From NCBI GenBank assembly GCA_013396995.1, contig VWZP01002400.1:2604001-2668000 (forward strand): DNA of 64,000 nucleotides, in the 5' to 3' direction. This DNA is from Dicaeum eximium. Taxonomy: Eukaryota; Chordata; Aves; Passeriformes; Dicaeidae. Positions 34,649 to 47,262 of the stretch are shown here, piece by piece (within the stretch, counting starts at the first letter, position 1; each line of letters starts with the position of its first letter). The notes beneath the pieces were generated by a model. The model was not told the origin of the DNA and made no database searches. It saw only the letters and a list, made by a program, of their open reading frames with translations. The translations under genes were made by a program, and so were the position numbers.

Positions 34649-36940
34649 TGACACATCTCCTCTTGAACTGGTACTGCGTGCAAAAAATGTTCCCCAATAT
34701 TCCAGACCCTTTCTTCTGAATTCCAAGTGTACTTGTTAAAGAGAGTTCATGGGGAGCACACGTAGCTGCAGGATGTGTAGCAAAATGCCTGTTCTGCTTG
34801 CACAGTGTCTGGATACAGGTATTTTGGCAGGCTATGAGAATTCATATCTGAAATATTTATGCATGTAAGAATCTTTGTGCCCTGAAAAAAAAAAAATGCT
34901 CGGAATTCTTGAGGGTTGCTCACAAGCAGAAAAGGTAATTGTGTGTTTGGTGTCTGTTCACTGAGGCATGAGGCTGGTACAGATTTCTCTGATCACCACT
35001 TCCCTCTCTGTTTAAGCTCTTATGACTAAAACAGTGTTCTGTTGTGTTATTTGACTACTAAGCTATGAATGTGACCAATGAGTTTTAATAATAGATTAAA
35101 AGTAACCCTCATAGTGATGCTTCCATGATTTTTCATCACTTCATTGGATGAGCAAAAAAATCAGGATGCAAGAAGTACTGCTGAAGTTAGCATTAGCCTA
35201 AAGATTTTTAAATAGTTCTAGTATTATCATTTCTATGGCTTTTCAAATACCGTCAGTTTTAAGGTACTGGTTTGCTCAGAGGATTTGAGGAAAGATTTGA
35301 AGCCATTAACTCTAGATCAGACTTTGTTTCAGGCTTAATTGATTGTTAAGGGATATTACAGAATAGTCATCCTCTAGGAAGTAATGTGCTAGAAATAATC
35401 CTCCCTGAAGAATTGTATGGTTTGATGTATACTGCTGAAGCAGGAAATTGTGACCTTTTATTAAAAAGATAAAAAGCCTGAAAAATAAGTTTAACTTGTA
35501 TAGTTCTGTTTTGGAAATGGAATCAAGTGTCAGCACCAACTGTTTGTGGACTTTTATGTCAAAGATAATAAAAATGCTTAACCAGCTTCTACCTCTGATT
35601 TTCACATATCTTTAATCTTCAAAACTACGCTACCTTGTGCTTTTGAATGCAGCATTTCAAGGGAAGATAACTAAAATCTGCAGGTAAAAACATTTTAAGA
35701 TTCAAAGAATCCATTGTGTATTGGATACATTGGATGTCAGACACTACCAGAATTCTGTTGCCTTGTAATTTATCTTGAAAACAATTGGTTGGGTTTAGGG
35801 GTGTCAAATACCTGCTTCTAGCCTTAGTTGCTTGTGATGTGTGATTTTTAAACACTTGTTTCTCAAAGGAGGCCTCCCCACCTGATAAATGCTGTGAAAT
35901 TGCACCGTTGAGAAAGATAGAGGGGGTGTTTTCTTTTCAGTTATTTTCAGATAAATTATATCTTTGGGGGCTGAGCAGGGACTGTGTGTTGGAGAAAGGA
36001 GCAGCAAAAATAGAATGCTGATCTTTCCAGTCTTCCCTACGGCTCCTCAATCACTTTTGTCCTCTAATTACATTTGCAGCTGTGGACACTTTTTCTGCCC
36101 TTTAAAAATGCTCATCTTTATTTTCATTTTCCATCATATGTAGCTATCTCTTCTCTCTCTTTTAACCAGGGAAAAGAGAGGGTTTCTTAATTATAATGGT
36201 CAGGTTTTCCATGCCTTTTCATTCTGAATAGCTCAGGAGTTCTTGAAAAAGTTATCAGGGGTTTTCTTGACCAGACACCTTGACCACGTTGTGTTTTGCC
36301 CCATTAGGTATTTTTGTTGTTTCATCCCTAGTTACTTGAATTTTGGACCTTGCTGTAGACAGGCCTGCAGAAAGAAGCTCTTTGTTTGTGATTTCAGCAT
36401 CCTTCGTGTCCAGTGGAAATACAGAATGATGTAACCAGTTATGGTTTACATTCAGCCAGCAACTCACCTTCTGGACTTTTTAATGCTTTTCCAGATTTAT
36501 TGAATGATCAGAATTAATTGCTGTGACAAGTTTCAATGCTTGTCATCAGAATTTGAAGGTGGCCATGTCCTGACTGTGAGCTCTGCTGAAGCACTCTTGT
36601 CCCCAGGCAGCAAGGGGAATGTGGCTGACAAGGGGCACCAAAGCCAACCCAAGGCAAGGTGGGGACAGGGAATGGTGAGGCTTTATGGAGGTACAGAAAA
36701 GTGGGGAACTTTTCTGTTTATGGTGGCAGTGGAGGCCAGAAGGAGAAGAAAGGTAACTGGATGTGTTGCTAAGCAGACAAGGGAGTCTGGAGGAAATGAG
36801 GATTTGAGAAGGGGTACAGGGAGGGATAGGCATGTCTGAGGGAGTAGGAGATGTCTCCTGGGAAGAGGTCTCAGTGAAATGGATTCCTGAGTGCTGATCC
36901 AGCATGTTACACATGCTCTTAACTTCAAACCTATGAAGTC
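34649..36940. other. Unique sequence, no gene recognised
   Basis: Includes a 9-bp hairpin CTCTCTTTT / AAAAGAGAG (36155-36180) and a purine-rich plus strand at about 36600-36870. The latter yields Ser/Pro/Thr-rich minus-strand frames of 122 and 114 codons. Those compositions follow from the strand bias and do not indicate a gene. Confidence 0.6.
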
Positions 36941-36963
36941 AATGCACTTAGAATAAGTGCATT
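36941..36963. repeat. Perfect 10-bp hairpin, 3-nt loop
   Basis: AATGCACTTA (36941-36950), loop GAA, TAAGTGCATT (36954-36963). A compact cruciform-capable sequence at the edge of the purine-rich tract. Confidence 0.9.
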
Positions 36964-39900
36964 TGAAGTGTCTTATTGAATCAGGCCAAGTGTGCAACTC
37001 TGTGTTTAATTTAGCCCTTACATACATTTAACTCTTCAGTGAGATTTCTGTGAGCTTTATCCTTTAAAAGATTTGCAGGAACATGCATGTTTTTTTATGA
37101 GAGAAAATGCAAATTTTATGAGAGAAAACTCCAGAGTCATTTCTATGGTAGCACAAACACATGGTATGCTTGTTTGCAGAGTTGTGCATTTCTTTTTGGT
37201 TATTTGACTTAGAATACAACTATTGAATGATTAAGCTTTCTCCAGATTATGTGCTCTGTTTTGCTTTGCACTGATGCAGGGTCTGGTCCAAAGCCTCCTG
37301 AAGCTGGAGGAAAGACTCATTACTTTCACAGCTTTTAATCAGACCTCTAAGGTACCCAGAAGCCCAAACAAAAAACAAGAGCTTTTGAATACCTTCAGCC
37401 AGAGAGGCACATTATGCTGCTTTAGCACTGGAGCATCATAAAACTCCAAGAACCTGCTTTTTTGCCTTTCTTTTTTTTTCAAATCAGAGCTGTTTTTATT
37501 GCAACTATAGCTTTGTAAAAATGGAATTGTCCTTTCCACTCTTAAAGGAGAGGCTAAGACTTTCTGAGGTTAAGATCACTATGCTAATTATTCCTTTTGT
37601 TATTTCAGTGTATAAAGATCTGCACTATTTTATTCAAATTGCTACTGTTGTCTCCAGGGTCACATTCACTTATTCACTCTACAGATGTGTTATTGATATG
37701 TGCATGACCCAGGCCTCTTCTGACAATGTGTGACAATGCTGGAAGGGCAGAATTGGGTCCAGTCAAGTTTCTACCCCAAAATTACTATGCTTCTAAAATG
37801 ACACTTTCAGATCATTACTATCAAAAATGAAAGGAGGCTTACCAAGATAAATTTGGGCTAAATTCTCAGGTCCAGGAAGTCTCAAGAATTTGCATCCTTC
37901 AGGGTTACTTACATGATTCTACTCCTCGTTGGTGGGTTGAGCAGCACTGGACACAGAACTGGGAATTGTCAGTATGTCAGAATTGGCAAGGAACTTAAGA
38001 AGCTCAATTTGGACAACCTGGGAGGCTTCAAACTGCATTACCATGCGAGTTCCAGAAGGAGCTCCAGAAATCAGTAGGTTGATTTTCAGCGACTCTGAGC
38101 GGGGTACAATTCCCATATTCATCATGGAAGAAAAACTGTCTTATAAACACATTTATAAGATAATTGGAGCAGTGCTCTGCAGAGGTAAAACTGAATGTGC
38201 AGGAGAAGGATGTAGTGAGCTGTACAGAGCCTTTCCAATGCCACTGTGAGGAGTTGCTCTGTCATAGTTTGACACCAAACTTAGATTGTGTCATGCTGTT
38301 AGCAGTGAAGACAAGCTTTTCTAATTTTTTTTTGACCTGGGACCCCTTAATCCAATGCCTAATATAAAGGCTGAAAAGACCACCAAACTACTTGATTATT
38401 CTTTTTGTTAAACTATGATTTAGCAAAGGAAGAAACCTGACCTTTAGGATGGGCCCAGTTTTCAGGTCAATTTCTGTGGGTTATCAGAATTTTATGATCT
38501 GAGGGCAGTAGCAACTTTGTTGTGATTTAAAGGTGGTTTGGAAAAAAAAAAAAAAAACCAAAAAACCAACCTTTTGACTCTCCTTATGACCTCACATAAG
38601 CTTTCATTTATTTGCATGTATATAGGCCTCTAAAATTGGAGCTAAATCTGTTTCCCTTCACCCTTTTCTAACAGCTTCAGCACGTGTAAAGCATCTTTTC
38701 CAAAAGCCGGGCATTACTCATTTTTCTTTTCTGGTGATAATTACTGGAGTTGTTATCAGTAAGCATGGCCTGAGTGCTCTGAGCCCCCTTGGTGGGATGA
38801 GGGCTGCAGGAAGCAGCAGGAGCTCCAGTGAGGGATCTCCAGCTCCATCCCTGCCCTGCCCAGCTCCCGCAGCAGCTGGGACTCCTCTGCTCCTTGCCAC
38901 TTGGAGCTGCTCCAGCTGCTGCAGTTTCAATTCCAGAGGTCCCACTTTTCCTCTGCAGGGCAAGGTCTGGAGGTGGCTGCTGTGGGAATTTGGGGGCGTT
39001 TCGGCCGTTCTTAGCCAGTTATTTTGCTTATTTCCTGTAATTGCGGGATAGTTTTCTGTGTCCCAGACAAATGCATGGAGTTTGTGCCTCGAGTGCTGCA
39101 CTAGGAGGGGTGGGCTCAGGCTTGTTCCATGACACCAGTCAGACTCTGCAGGTTTTTGTTACAGGCATATTTGAGGGAAGGTTTCTCTTTGTCATATTCA
39201 GAAAATGCCTCTCTGAAGTCGATTACTGTCATTTTTTTCTTTGATTCCTGGTTTCTCTGTTTTTCTCTTCTGTTGTAAACATTTCAGTATTTGCTGTCAA
39301 AATAGCAATTTACTTTGAGACAGGCTGTGTTCTCAGAGATTTCCATCCTAGAGAGCTGGTGGCTGCTCTGTGCAGTTCAGCATTACCCAGTAACAGAACT
39401 AACATTTGCTGTAAACTCAGAATACCTATATTTGTAAACCAGCTACAACGGGTAGCCCTGATAGACTCTCCCTAATAAGATTTCATCATGTTTTTATGAG
39501 CAGCTGAAATAAATTGCTTTTAAAAAAAAGTGCCATACCACATTAAATGGGGTTATGTGCAGTTATCCCCTGTCATGTGAAATAATTCAGTCTCACAAAA
39601 TTCAAGCTGGAAAGCCACCCCTAGGCATTTGGACTTTTTATTTTTTCTTTCCTTCCTAGCCTTGGAAATAGCAATAAAAACAGAATCCATAGCCATGCAC
39701 AAGAGTAGTCTGATACAGATTTTTTCCTTCTTTAAGCCTGATCCTGCAGTCTTTATTAATATCAGAAAAGCATGCTGACTTGGAAGAAGTTTAGCCAATT
39801 TTTTATAAGCTGGTTTTCATGAGGGTACCTTAATGTTTTGTGGCTTATAAAAGGTTTTGTGTGTGTGTGGTATAAAATATATTTTGAAGAGAAACTTTGA

Positions 39901-42900
39901 TAGAATCCTTTAGCAAATATCAGGAGTGAACTGTTGAATTCATGTTATTGATAATGGTATTTTATGGGCACACAAGATTGGTATAGTAAGTCTCTATTGT
40001 AGTCTGTTACATTTTATTTTATAGCTGTCTCATTGAATTGTCAATACTGTGTTCAACAGCAGACTAAATAGACATTATTTTTTGTCTTAGAAAAATTAAA
40101 GTACAAAAAAACCACATGTAACTGAATGTTCTTGACCTATGGAACCACAGGGAAAAAAATTCTAGAATATAGGGTATACTTTTCTGCCATCTCTAAATGG
40201 GCAGGTTTTGGACCTAGTGACTTGACACCTGTTTTTGAAGGAACAGCAGTCAAGTTTAATTTTCTTTTCCAAAGAGTAAGGCATTGCTAGTTATGAAGAC
40301 AGCCATCCTGTAATATTTTAAAGATGATAATTATTTTTTAAAAACAGCTGGTAGAGCTGAGAGCTTTCCTTTCCTTAATGAAATAAAATCCTGTGCCACA
40401 TTTCAAAATGCAATATGAAAGTATATTATTTGTTACCGATCTCTGGAAAAGGTCTAGGTCAGAATTGTCACTTTTGAAATACCTAGAGAAAATTATCTTT
40501 GAATACATTGGTCTAGAAGAGTTTGTCCCTAATAAGCCTGCTTATGCCAGAAATATTGTCCCCTTTCCACTCCCTGCATGGAGCCCTGGGGAGGCCAGAG
40601 AGGCACCAGAGGCTTTTGGCAGGCCCTGGTGCTGCTGGCTTCAAGAAATCTAACTGGCCTGTGAACAATTCATGGATCATAAAAGAGAATATAATGCAAT
40701 TAATTCTCTGATTAGTTCTGTGCAGTTCTTGGAAATGTCAACAGTTCAAAACCTTGCTGAACAGTCTCTGAGTAACCTGGGCATAACCTGCTTGGGTGTG
40801 CTGTAAAACATTTCCTGCTTCAGGTGCTGCCAAGTATGAGAAGGGACAGCAAACTCTGGTACATGGAAGTTAAGGTGCATGCAAAAGTTTATTTTGTTAG
40901 ACAGATAAAGTCCTGACGCAGTATTATCTATCTGGCCATTTTCAAACCTGTTTCTGTGTGTACACAGTATATGCATATCTTAAAGAATATATACAGCCAC
41001 TGTGGTTTTAAAACTGTGCACACTAGTGTATATATGTATATCTCTTTCCAATATTTTTGTAGCTGCTTAGTTGGGACACTGAGAATACAGACATCCTGAA
41101 TGTCTCTTGGTTGGAACAGGTCTAAAGCCAGTTTATCCATTAGTTCTAATAAGAGTGTTCAAAGGGTTAAAAATGCAAGTAAAGTATACACATAAATTAA
41201 CAGATGTAGAGAGCTAAGAACACTATTTTTGCACCTGGTTGACCTACTGTGAAATATCAACAAAGTGTTTGGAAATAGAGAGTGCAATAACTCTAGAAAG
41301 AAAAGAGAACCATGAAATGTGATTTCAAATAAAGCTTTCAAATGAGGATAAACCACTCTGGGTACATGTGGCTTAATGGAATGTAATTGTTTTAATCAGT
41401 GTTTGACATACACCATCATTAACTGTAGAGATTATGTCTACCTTGTGTAATAGGATATTAATTCCACAGCTATGCAGCAGTATGTGGAAACTGCATGGTA
41501 TCCCAAGAGTGGTATGTTTTTTTTTTTTCCATCCCAAAGCCTTATTATGGAGGGAAAATTCTTGGATAGTGACTGGTGTAAGAAGTTTCTTTGATTCTGT
41601 GTGTAGGAGTTTAAGCTGGTGTATCACAGCGTTTCAGCAGCGCTCACATTTGCAAAAACAGACTGTCCTTCAGACATCTGAGGCCCATTTCAGAAGCATT
41701 TTTCTTTGCCATTTCACTAGCAGAAATCACTGAAGGACACAAATCTATCTCTTTCCCTTGTACACAGAAAAAGCCTCCCAGGCAGTGGTTTCAGTTCAGC
41801 ACATTCATTACCTTTTAATTGCTTCTAAATTGCATTGTGACCTGCTGCATCAATAGCTGAATCTAACAGAAAGTAGCACGAGCTGAGCATATGTGGTGTT
41901 AGAAGCTTAACTGGCAGCTGTTTTGCTGCTGGACTGCAGGAAGGACACCACATGAAGGACGATGGCATTTTAGGATCTTTTTCGATAAAGTATCATTGGC
42001 ATTGTTTGGAAGTAGCTGTAACTATCAGCTTGTTTATATGCCAGAAATGTTTCCTTTGGGCAATGAGCAGCCCAGAACCTTGCTGTATCACTATCAGATG
42101 TGGTTATATGTATTAAGTATTTACTTGCCACTGACTAAATGCAAACTTTCAATGTCAGTGGCATGTAAGAGCTTCCATGGAAAACGTACTTGCATGCAAA
42201 GTCACAGCCGAATAAAGCATTTTATTTAAAATTCTAAGCCATGGTGTAAGAATCACCCTTGGAGGAAAGATAAGCTTGAATACGTTTTAGGCTGAGCCAC
42301 AGCAGGCCCGATGCTGTGAAAGGTAAGCTATCACACCAACCACTGTGGAAGCTGAGGTATAAAAATCACTGCTCCCCTGGAAGGCTTATTCAAAGCTATT
42401 TTGCAATCACTTAGAGAGTGTAACCACACTGTCTTACCTACTGATGATTTCAGCCAGCTAGCATGTGTATTTTAGTCCCCTGCTTTACTTCTCCCCACCA
42501 CCAAAAAAAGGTATAATAGCTGCAAGCTTAAGTGTGGTGTTCACTGTACTGCCAAGTGCATGTTGCCTTTTGTTTAGCCTTTACATTTAGCAAACCATGT
42601 GTATAGAATTAGTGCATCTGTCATTCCTTTACAATTTTTGGAGGATATTCTTTGTATCTTTTTTTTTGTGGGAACAGTATCTGGTTAATAGTGAAGAACA
42701 GCAGTATTTTTAAATTATATCTTCCTTTGAAATTGCCCTACTTTAGGGATTGTATCTATTATAATGGCTTAACACCACTGGCTTTTGTCCACAACAGAGC
42801 CTGCTGTGGCTTCTTTTTGTAAGACATTTTCCACTTTAGAGCCAGGCATCATTTGGATTGCTTCACAGTCTGCACCAGTCTTTGCAACTGGGAACAGTGG

Positions 42901-45127
42901 TGAGAGATTCAAAAGAAAGTGGTTTGTGTGTATTGGTCTCTTAGCTAATACACACAATTACAAATATTTAGATCATTCTTATGCTGTTTTGAGGTCACTA
43001 TTTATTGAACACTTTCATCCAAAAAGGCTTTTCCCAAGCATGCTGGGAACATTAGAAATCCTAGATGCCCTTGGACTGCAACAGTATCACCCATCTCCTC
43101 TCAGGTTACTCGTTGTTATCTCTTCTTTTATGGTATGAGAGAGACCCCTGGAGGCAGTGAAGCGATGGAAGTGGCACGTGCAGTAAACTGGCAATGCTGA
43201 AAATTAGGGGAGATAGCAACAAGTTTCTGTGCAGTGATCCTTGGTGGACAGAACCACCAGAGACTGTGGAGAGGGACTTTGTTGGGTTTTTACTGTAGGA
43301 CACATCAATACCACATCCAGATCGAGGTCAAGGCCTCAGGTCCTATTCCAGTTTAGCAGAACTATGTCCAGGCTGTGGCTGTCATTCACTCCTCTGAGTG
43401 GAGATGCCCGGGAGAGCCCTGGGAGGGAAGCACGAAGGGTGTTGCAAAATGATTTGTGCTTTCATTTTGGACTACAGCTACGGCTGAACCCCCAGATGTT
43501 TGCAAAGCCTTTAGGAAATGTTGCAGACTGAAATTAAATGTTTGGCTGGAAATAATATAGAAGATTATTATTGTTTTCTATTTTTTCCTAGTTAGAGGAA
43601 TTAATGACCTTATTAATCTAATTAGATTTCCATTACATATAAGGAAAAATGCTGAATGAAAATCTGTAGCCAGAGTAATGGAAGTAATCACACTACATGG
43701 TTACACTCTTCAATTCTGACCTTAAAAGCTAACTATCAAGTATATGAAGCATTTCCTCAAAGCCACTTTCAGATTTGTCATAAGGATGAGTAAATAAATT
43801 ATTCACAAGCACTAGCTTGGTCAAAGCAAAGTATACTAGAAATATAGAAATATTAACCATATATTTGTCAAGTCCTCTTTGAAAAACATTTTTCTATTTC
43901 TGTCTATTAGCTGTTCTATTGCTATCTCCTTAAAAAAGGAGAGATCAGAAAAAAAAAAAAGGGCAGCCACATTTCTGCTCTGTGCCCTAGAAAGCTCTCC
44001 TGGAACAAAAGCTCTCTTAGACTAATGCATTTCAATAGAGTTCAATGGAGTATTTCAATGAAAGGTCTATCCCTCTTTTTCTCTTCATATGATAGCTTTC
44101 AAATGTTGACAGATGTGATCTACTGCCACGCTCCAGAACTGTCTGATGGAAATCAAAGATAAGCATTTGCTCTCCTTGAGGTGAGCAAAAGTTGACTGAC
44201 CCCCACTAAATAGAAAGCTGGTTTTTTTAAAAAAATGAATACTAATGTCTTAATTTCTAGAGTTGGATGAGTCACTCCAGGCTGAGGCTTTCAGAGGGAT
44301 TAGTCATTGCACTGTGAGTCTCCACTGCTCTCAGTAAACACCATATGAGGTTTGGAGCAAGGATGCAGTTTGAGCTCGCGGTCGTGCTCTGGCTCTGCCT
44401 GCAGGAAACCAGCTGGGTGCAAAAGAGCTTGGACTTGAGGCCACATCTCTTTGCCTGGCATGAGCAGAAGGAGTATCTGTCTCTGTTTGTTTATGTACAC
44501 TCTTGGACCTATTGATTTTTCCAATGATCCGTGGGTTACAAAGCAGAGTTTAGGCACAGCAGTTCTGCCAAACATTGGATAGCGGTGGAGTATGATAAGC
44601 ACCACATAGTTCATAATTCATGAATGATATCAAAGTACTTCAGGGAAAAAGGTTTCAGACCTTCTGCTTTCTAAACATTTTTCATACGCAGAAGAGACTG
44701 TTTCCTTATTCCTTTAAGTTTCCAAATGTTATTTCTCCTACAGACCTAAGGTGCTCTGGCTTTTTTATGACTGTCACTGCATGAACTGACCAAGTGACTC
44801 AGAATGCATTGGGTGGAGGTTGGCATTGCAGCACACCTGGAAAATGCCCTGTGCCACTCTTGCAGTGCTAAAAAGTATAAGCTTGCCCAGCAGACAATGC
44901 CACTGAAGGGATGCTGATGTGCATCTGAGTTGTAGCTAAGCCAAGTCTCTTTTGCCCCAATTCTTGGCAAAGGGGCAGGAAGGAGAAGCATTATTGCAGC
45001 GAGAGGATGTGAAGTGGTGTCAGGTCCCACCAAGCAAGGACTGATCTTGAAGCTCCTTGCTAACAGCTTTGTGTTGCACCAGGACCAACGTAACAGAGCT
45101 GCCTTGCTGACATTTTAAGTTTGTTCA
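36964..45127. other. Unique sequence, no gene recognised
   Basis: Contains a 9-bp hairpin TCTTATAAA / TTTATAAGA (38139-38160), a 16-A run (38542-38557), a GC-richer pocket (38770-39010), a short TG run (39859-39869), a 12-T run (41517-41528) and a T7A7 palindrome (44222-44235). Frames reach 127 codons (minus 38718-39101) inside the GC-richer pocket and are opposed by other frames on the plus strand. None is recognisable. Confidence 0.6.
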
Positions 45128-45290
45128 GACTGAGGCTCAAAGGTGCTTTCATTAATGTGAGTTAGGCTTTGTGGGTTTTTGCCTTCTGACATGAGGCAGT
45201 TGACATTTGCTTTCCCAAGGTCACACGAGAGAAGGGGTCCTGAGAAGAGAACCCAGGTATCCTGGCTCTCATTCCTACCCATTAGTCTCA
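45128..45290 (-). mobile_element. MIR-like SINE relic
   Basis: CCCAAGGTCACAC (45214-45226) followed about 25 bp later by GAGAACCCAGGT (45247-45258) reproduces, on the plus strand, the reverse complement of the most conserved part of MIR: GACTTGCCCAAGGTCACACAG, then GAACCCAGGT. Upstream, GACTGAGGCTCAAAGG (45128-45143) matches the family's AACTGAGGCTCAGAGAGG block, but about 50 bp more sequence than expected lies between the blocks, so the element may carry an insertion. The plus-strand 75- and 81-codon frames over it are not genes. Judged from memory of the consensus. Confidence 0.65.
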
Positions 45291-45927
45291 AAACACCTCA
45301 TCCTTTTTTGCTCCTGCACATTTATCTCTTTTGTTCCCATGCCGCTTGTGGGGTTTTGCTGCACTGTACACACTGCCAAGCTTGGAAAACACAGCGTTGT
45401 ACCTAATGAATGGTATCAATTTTCTTGGAAGTGCTGTGTATTTGTAGTATAACCCTATTAACACTGACAAGCTAGCTTTTATGATTGCTGAATAAATCCT
45501 GAAGGCTAGGTCCTAAGTAAAGTTAATATCTGCCACATAGATATTACCCAGGGGAATATACCACTCTTTGAAGTAGTTTTAGTCTTTGCAGGACTGTGAA
45601 AGTTTAATGCAACCCATAATCTGTTATCAGAAAATATTCATGGGAAAGCTCAGGATGTGAAAACACACTGAAATCTCCTGTAATTTCCTTCCCGAGATAC
45701 TGAATTGTTGGTGTCTTTTTAAAATCTGAAATGGAAATGAGACACTACATAGTCAATTAATTCATAATGAAATAAGCGTGCACCAATAAAATAACTTCAC
45801 TGTGGAATCCTTCAATCCTGAAATTTATGTGAAATAATTCTGTTTATAATGTAGTTGGAGTGATATTTAAAGAAAATATCATACAGTTTGAGAATTCTGT
45901 ACAGTCAATGGTGTTTAGTGGGAAAAT

Positions 45928-46046
45928 GTGTTTAAAAAGAGACTGGATGAGGCACTGGATGCCATGGTTTAGTTGAAATGTTAGGGCTGGGTTGGACTCG
46001 ATGATCTTAAAGGTCCCTTCCAACTTTGCAATTCTGTGATTCTGTG
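45928..46046 (+). mobile_element. CR1 LINE, short 3' end with intact C-terminal codons
   Basis: The first 45 bp translate, without interruption, to VFKKRLDEALDAMV and a stop (45928-45972). This is the typical end of a CR1 ORF2 (FKxRLDxAL...V). The short 3' untranslated part follows, with GGTTGGACTCGATGATCTTA (45991-46010), the pyrimidine block CCCTTCCAAC (46015-46024) and two exact ATTCTGTG octamers (46031-46046). The copy is only ~120 bp, extremely 5'-truncated, and lies in the opposite orientation to the 8.4-9.3 kb copy. It is clean and probably younger than the MIR relics around it. Confidence 0.88.
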
Positions 46047-47230
46047 AAAAGTCTAAGAAATTACCCTACATTGGAAGAAAAGGGAAATACCATTGCCAAA
46101 ACAGAGCATAAAGAAAATTCTGAATTATGACCACCAGTGAATCAACTTTGCTTCATAAAGTTCATCTGTTACAGTAGCTAATAAATATTGTTGAATGTTC
46201 TGAGCCTACATAAAAGTAGTCTACAAACCCACCTTGGATGATTTTCTGTCTAGCAGCGGCAAAGTGAAGTTGAATACATGTGGGCAGCAGAAGTAAACCC
46301 TGTAATTCTGGGGACAGCAGGGGTCAAGATGGATCCCCCCTCCTAATCGGAGCAGCCTCCAGACTGCTCCGTTTTATGCTCAGCTGCCAGTGTTCTCCAG
46401 AGACCACTTGGAAAGGGAGGTTTTCTGGGCACAGCAAAGCATCACTGCACCTGTGAAGGAAATGGGAGTGGTACATGCAGCAGCGTTCTGTTACCTGGAG
46501 ACTGCCTCATCCTGGGGACATTCTTGGGGGGATTACTAGGTTTTGTGGAACTGAAGGATGAGATTCATCATTCTGTGTCAACTTTGAGAGTTAAGATATC
46601 CAGCTTCACAACCCCACATAAAGCAAACAAGGAAAGCTAAGAAACTCAAATGACTTGTAACTCTGGAGGATATTTTAGATTGTTCGAATACCTGAACAAT
46701 ACTATAAAAGTCAAGCAATATGCATTTATCTATTTAGGAGTGAGGCAAGGGGTTTTCAAAAAGAAATCTTTGTCTCTAGCTATTGATAAGTTATTGACAA
46801 ACTGCATCAGCTTTCCCAAGTTCTGTATATCAATATCTATCAAGCTTCTCTGTCTTTTTAGAGTTATCTCCGAGCTTCAAACATGTTTATTTATTCTTTT
46901 TTCCACTCCTAAATGGGTCCTAACTAACCCAAACAGTCTTTGGACCCATCACTTGTGCTTCCTTTATCCCAGAAGCAGGGTGAGCAAAGGACTGCAGATG
47001 GGAGGGGAGGCCAGCAGCTGGACAGCTCTGGCTGGATGTTTGCAGCTGGACCAAGCTGGGAAGGTCCAGCAGCTGGAGTCCAAGTCCAGGCAGCTTTGCA
47101 TGCCATCCTATACAGCACCAATCCTAATGCATCATAACACACATCTGCTAATTGGTTTTATAGCTTATGCACTTACTGCCTGTACCAATAATTTTTCTTG
47201 CTGTGCTCCAGGCTGTGTTCCCTGATTTCA
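46047..47230. other. Unique sequence, no gene recognised
   Basis: An 8-bp GC-rich hairpin CGGAGCAG / CTGCTCCG (46348-46371) is followed by TTTTA. A 191-codon plus-strand frame (46650-47225) is the longest one outside the CR1. Its first half is AT-driven (Phe/Leu/Ile-rich), its second half covers a GC-richer tract with frames on both strands, and it lacks any recognisable domain. It is judged a chance opening. Confidence 0.55.
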
Positions 47231-47234
47231 CATG

Positions 47235-47262
47235 TCTTGCTGTGTGACCTTGGAAAGGCATC
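47235..47262 (+). mobile_element. Possible MIR core fragment
   Basis: GCTGTGTGACCTTGG (47239-47253) is an exact match to the best-conserved part of the MIR core, as I recall it, and is followed by AAAGGCATCAA where the family has GCAAGTCACTTAA. Flanking similarity fades quickly, so only the core is called. Confidence 0.45.

Noticed and set aside
36546..37027. Ser/Pro/Thr-rich minus-strand frames of 122 and 114 codons
   Set aside because: The composition is the direct result of a purine-rich plus strand. The two frames overlap in different phases and neither resembles a protein family.
38542..38557. 16-A run as a possible poly(A) tail of a processed retrocopy
   Set aside because: No parent gene sequence is recognisable upstream and no flanking target-site duplication was found.
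46348..46375. GC-rich hairpin followed by TTTTA, like a bacterial terminator
   Set aside because: The window is vertebrate nuclear DNA with no bacterial genes, and the T-run is short. It is only a small inverted repeat.
46650..47225. 191-codon plus-strand open frame
   Set aside because: Composition changes abruptly halfway with local GC content, frames are also open on the opposite strand, and there is no domain, start context or splice support.
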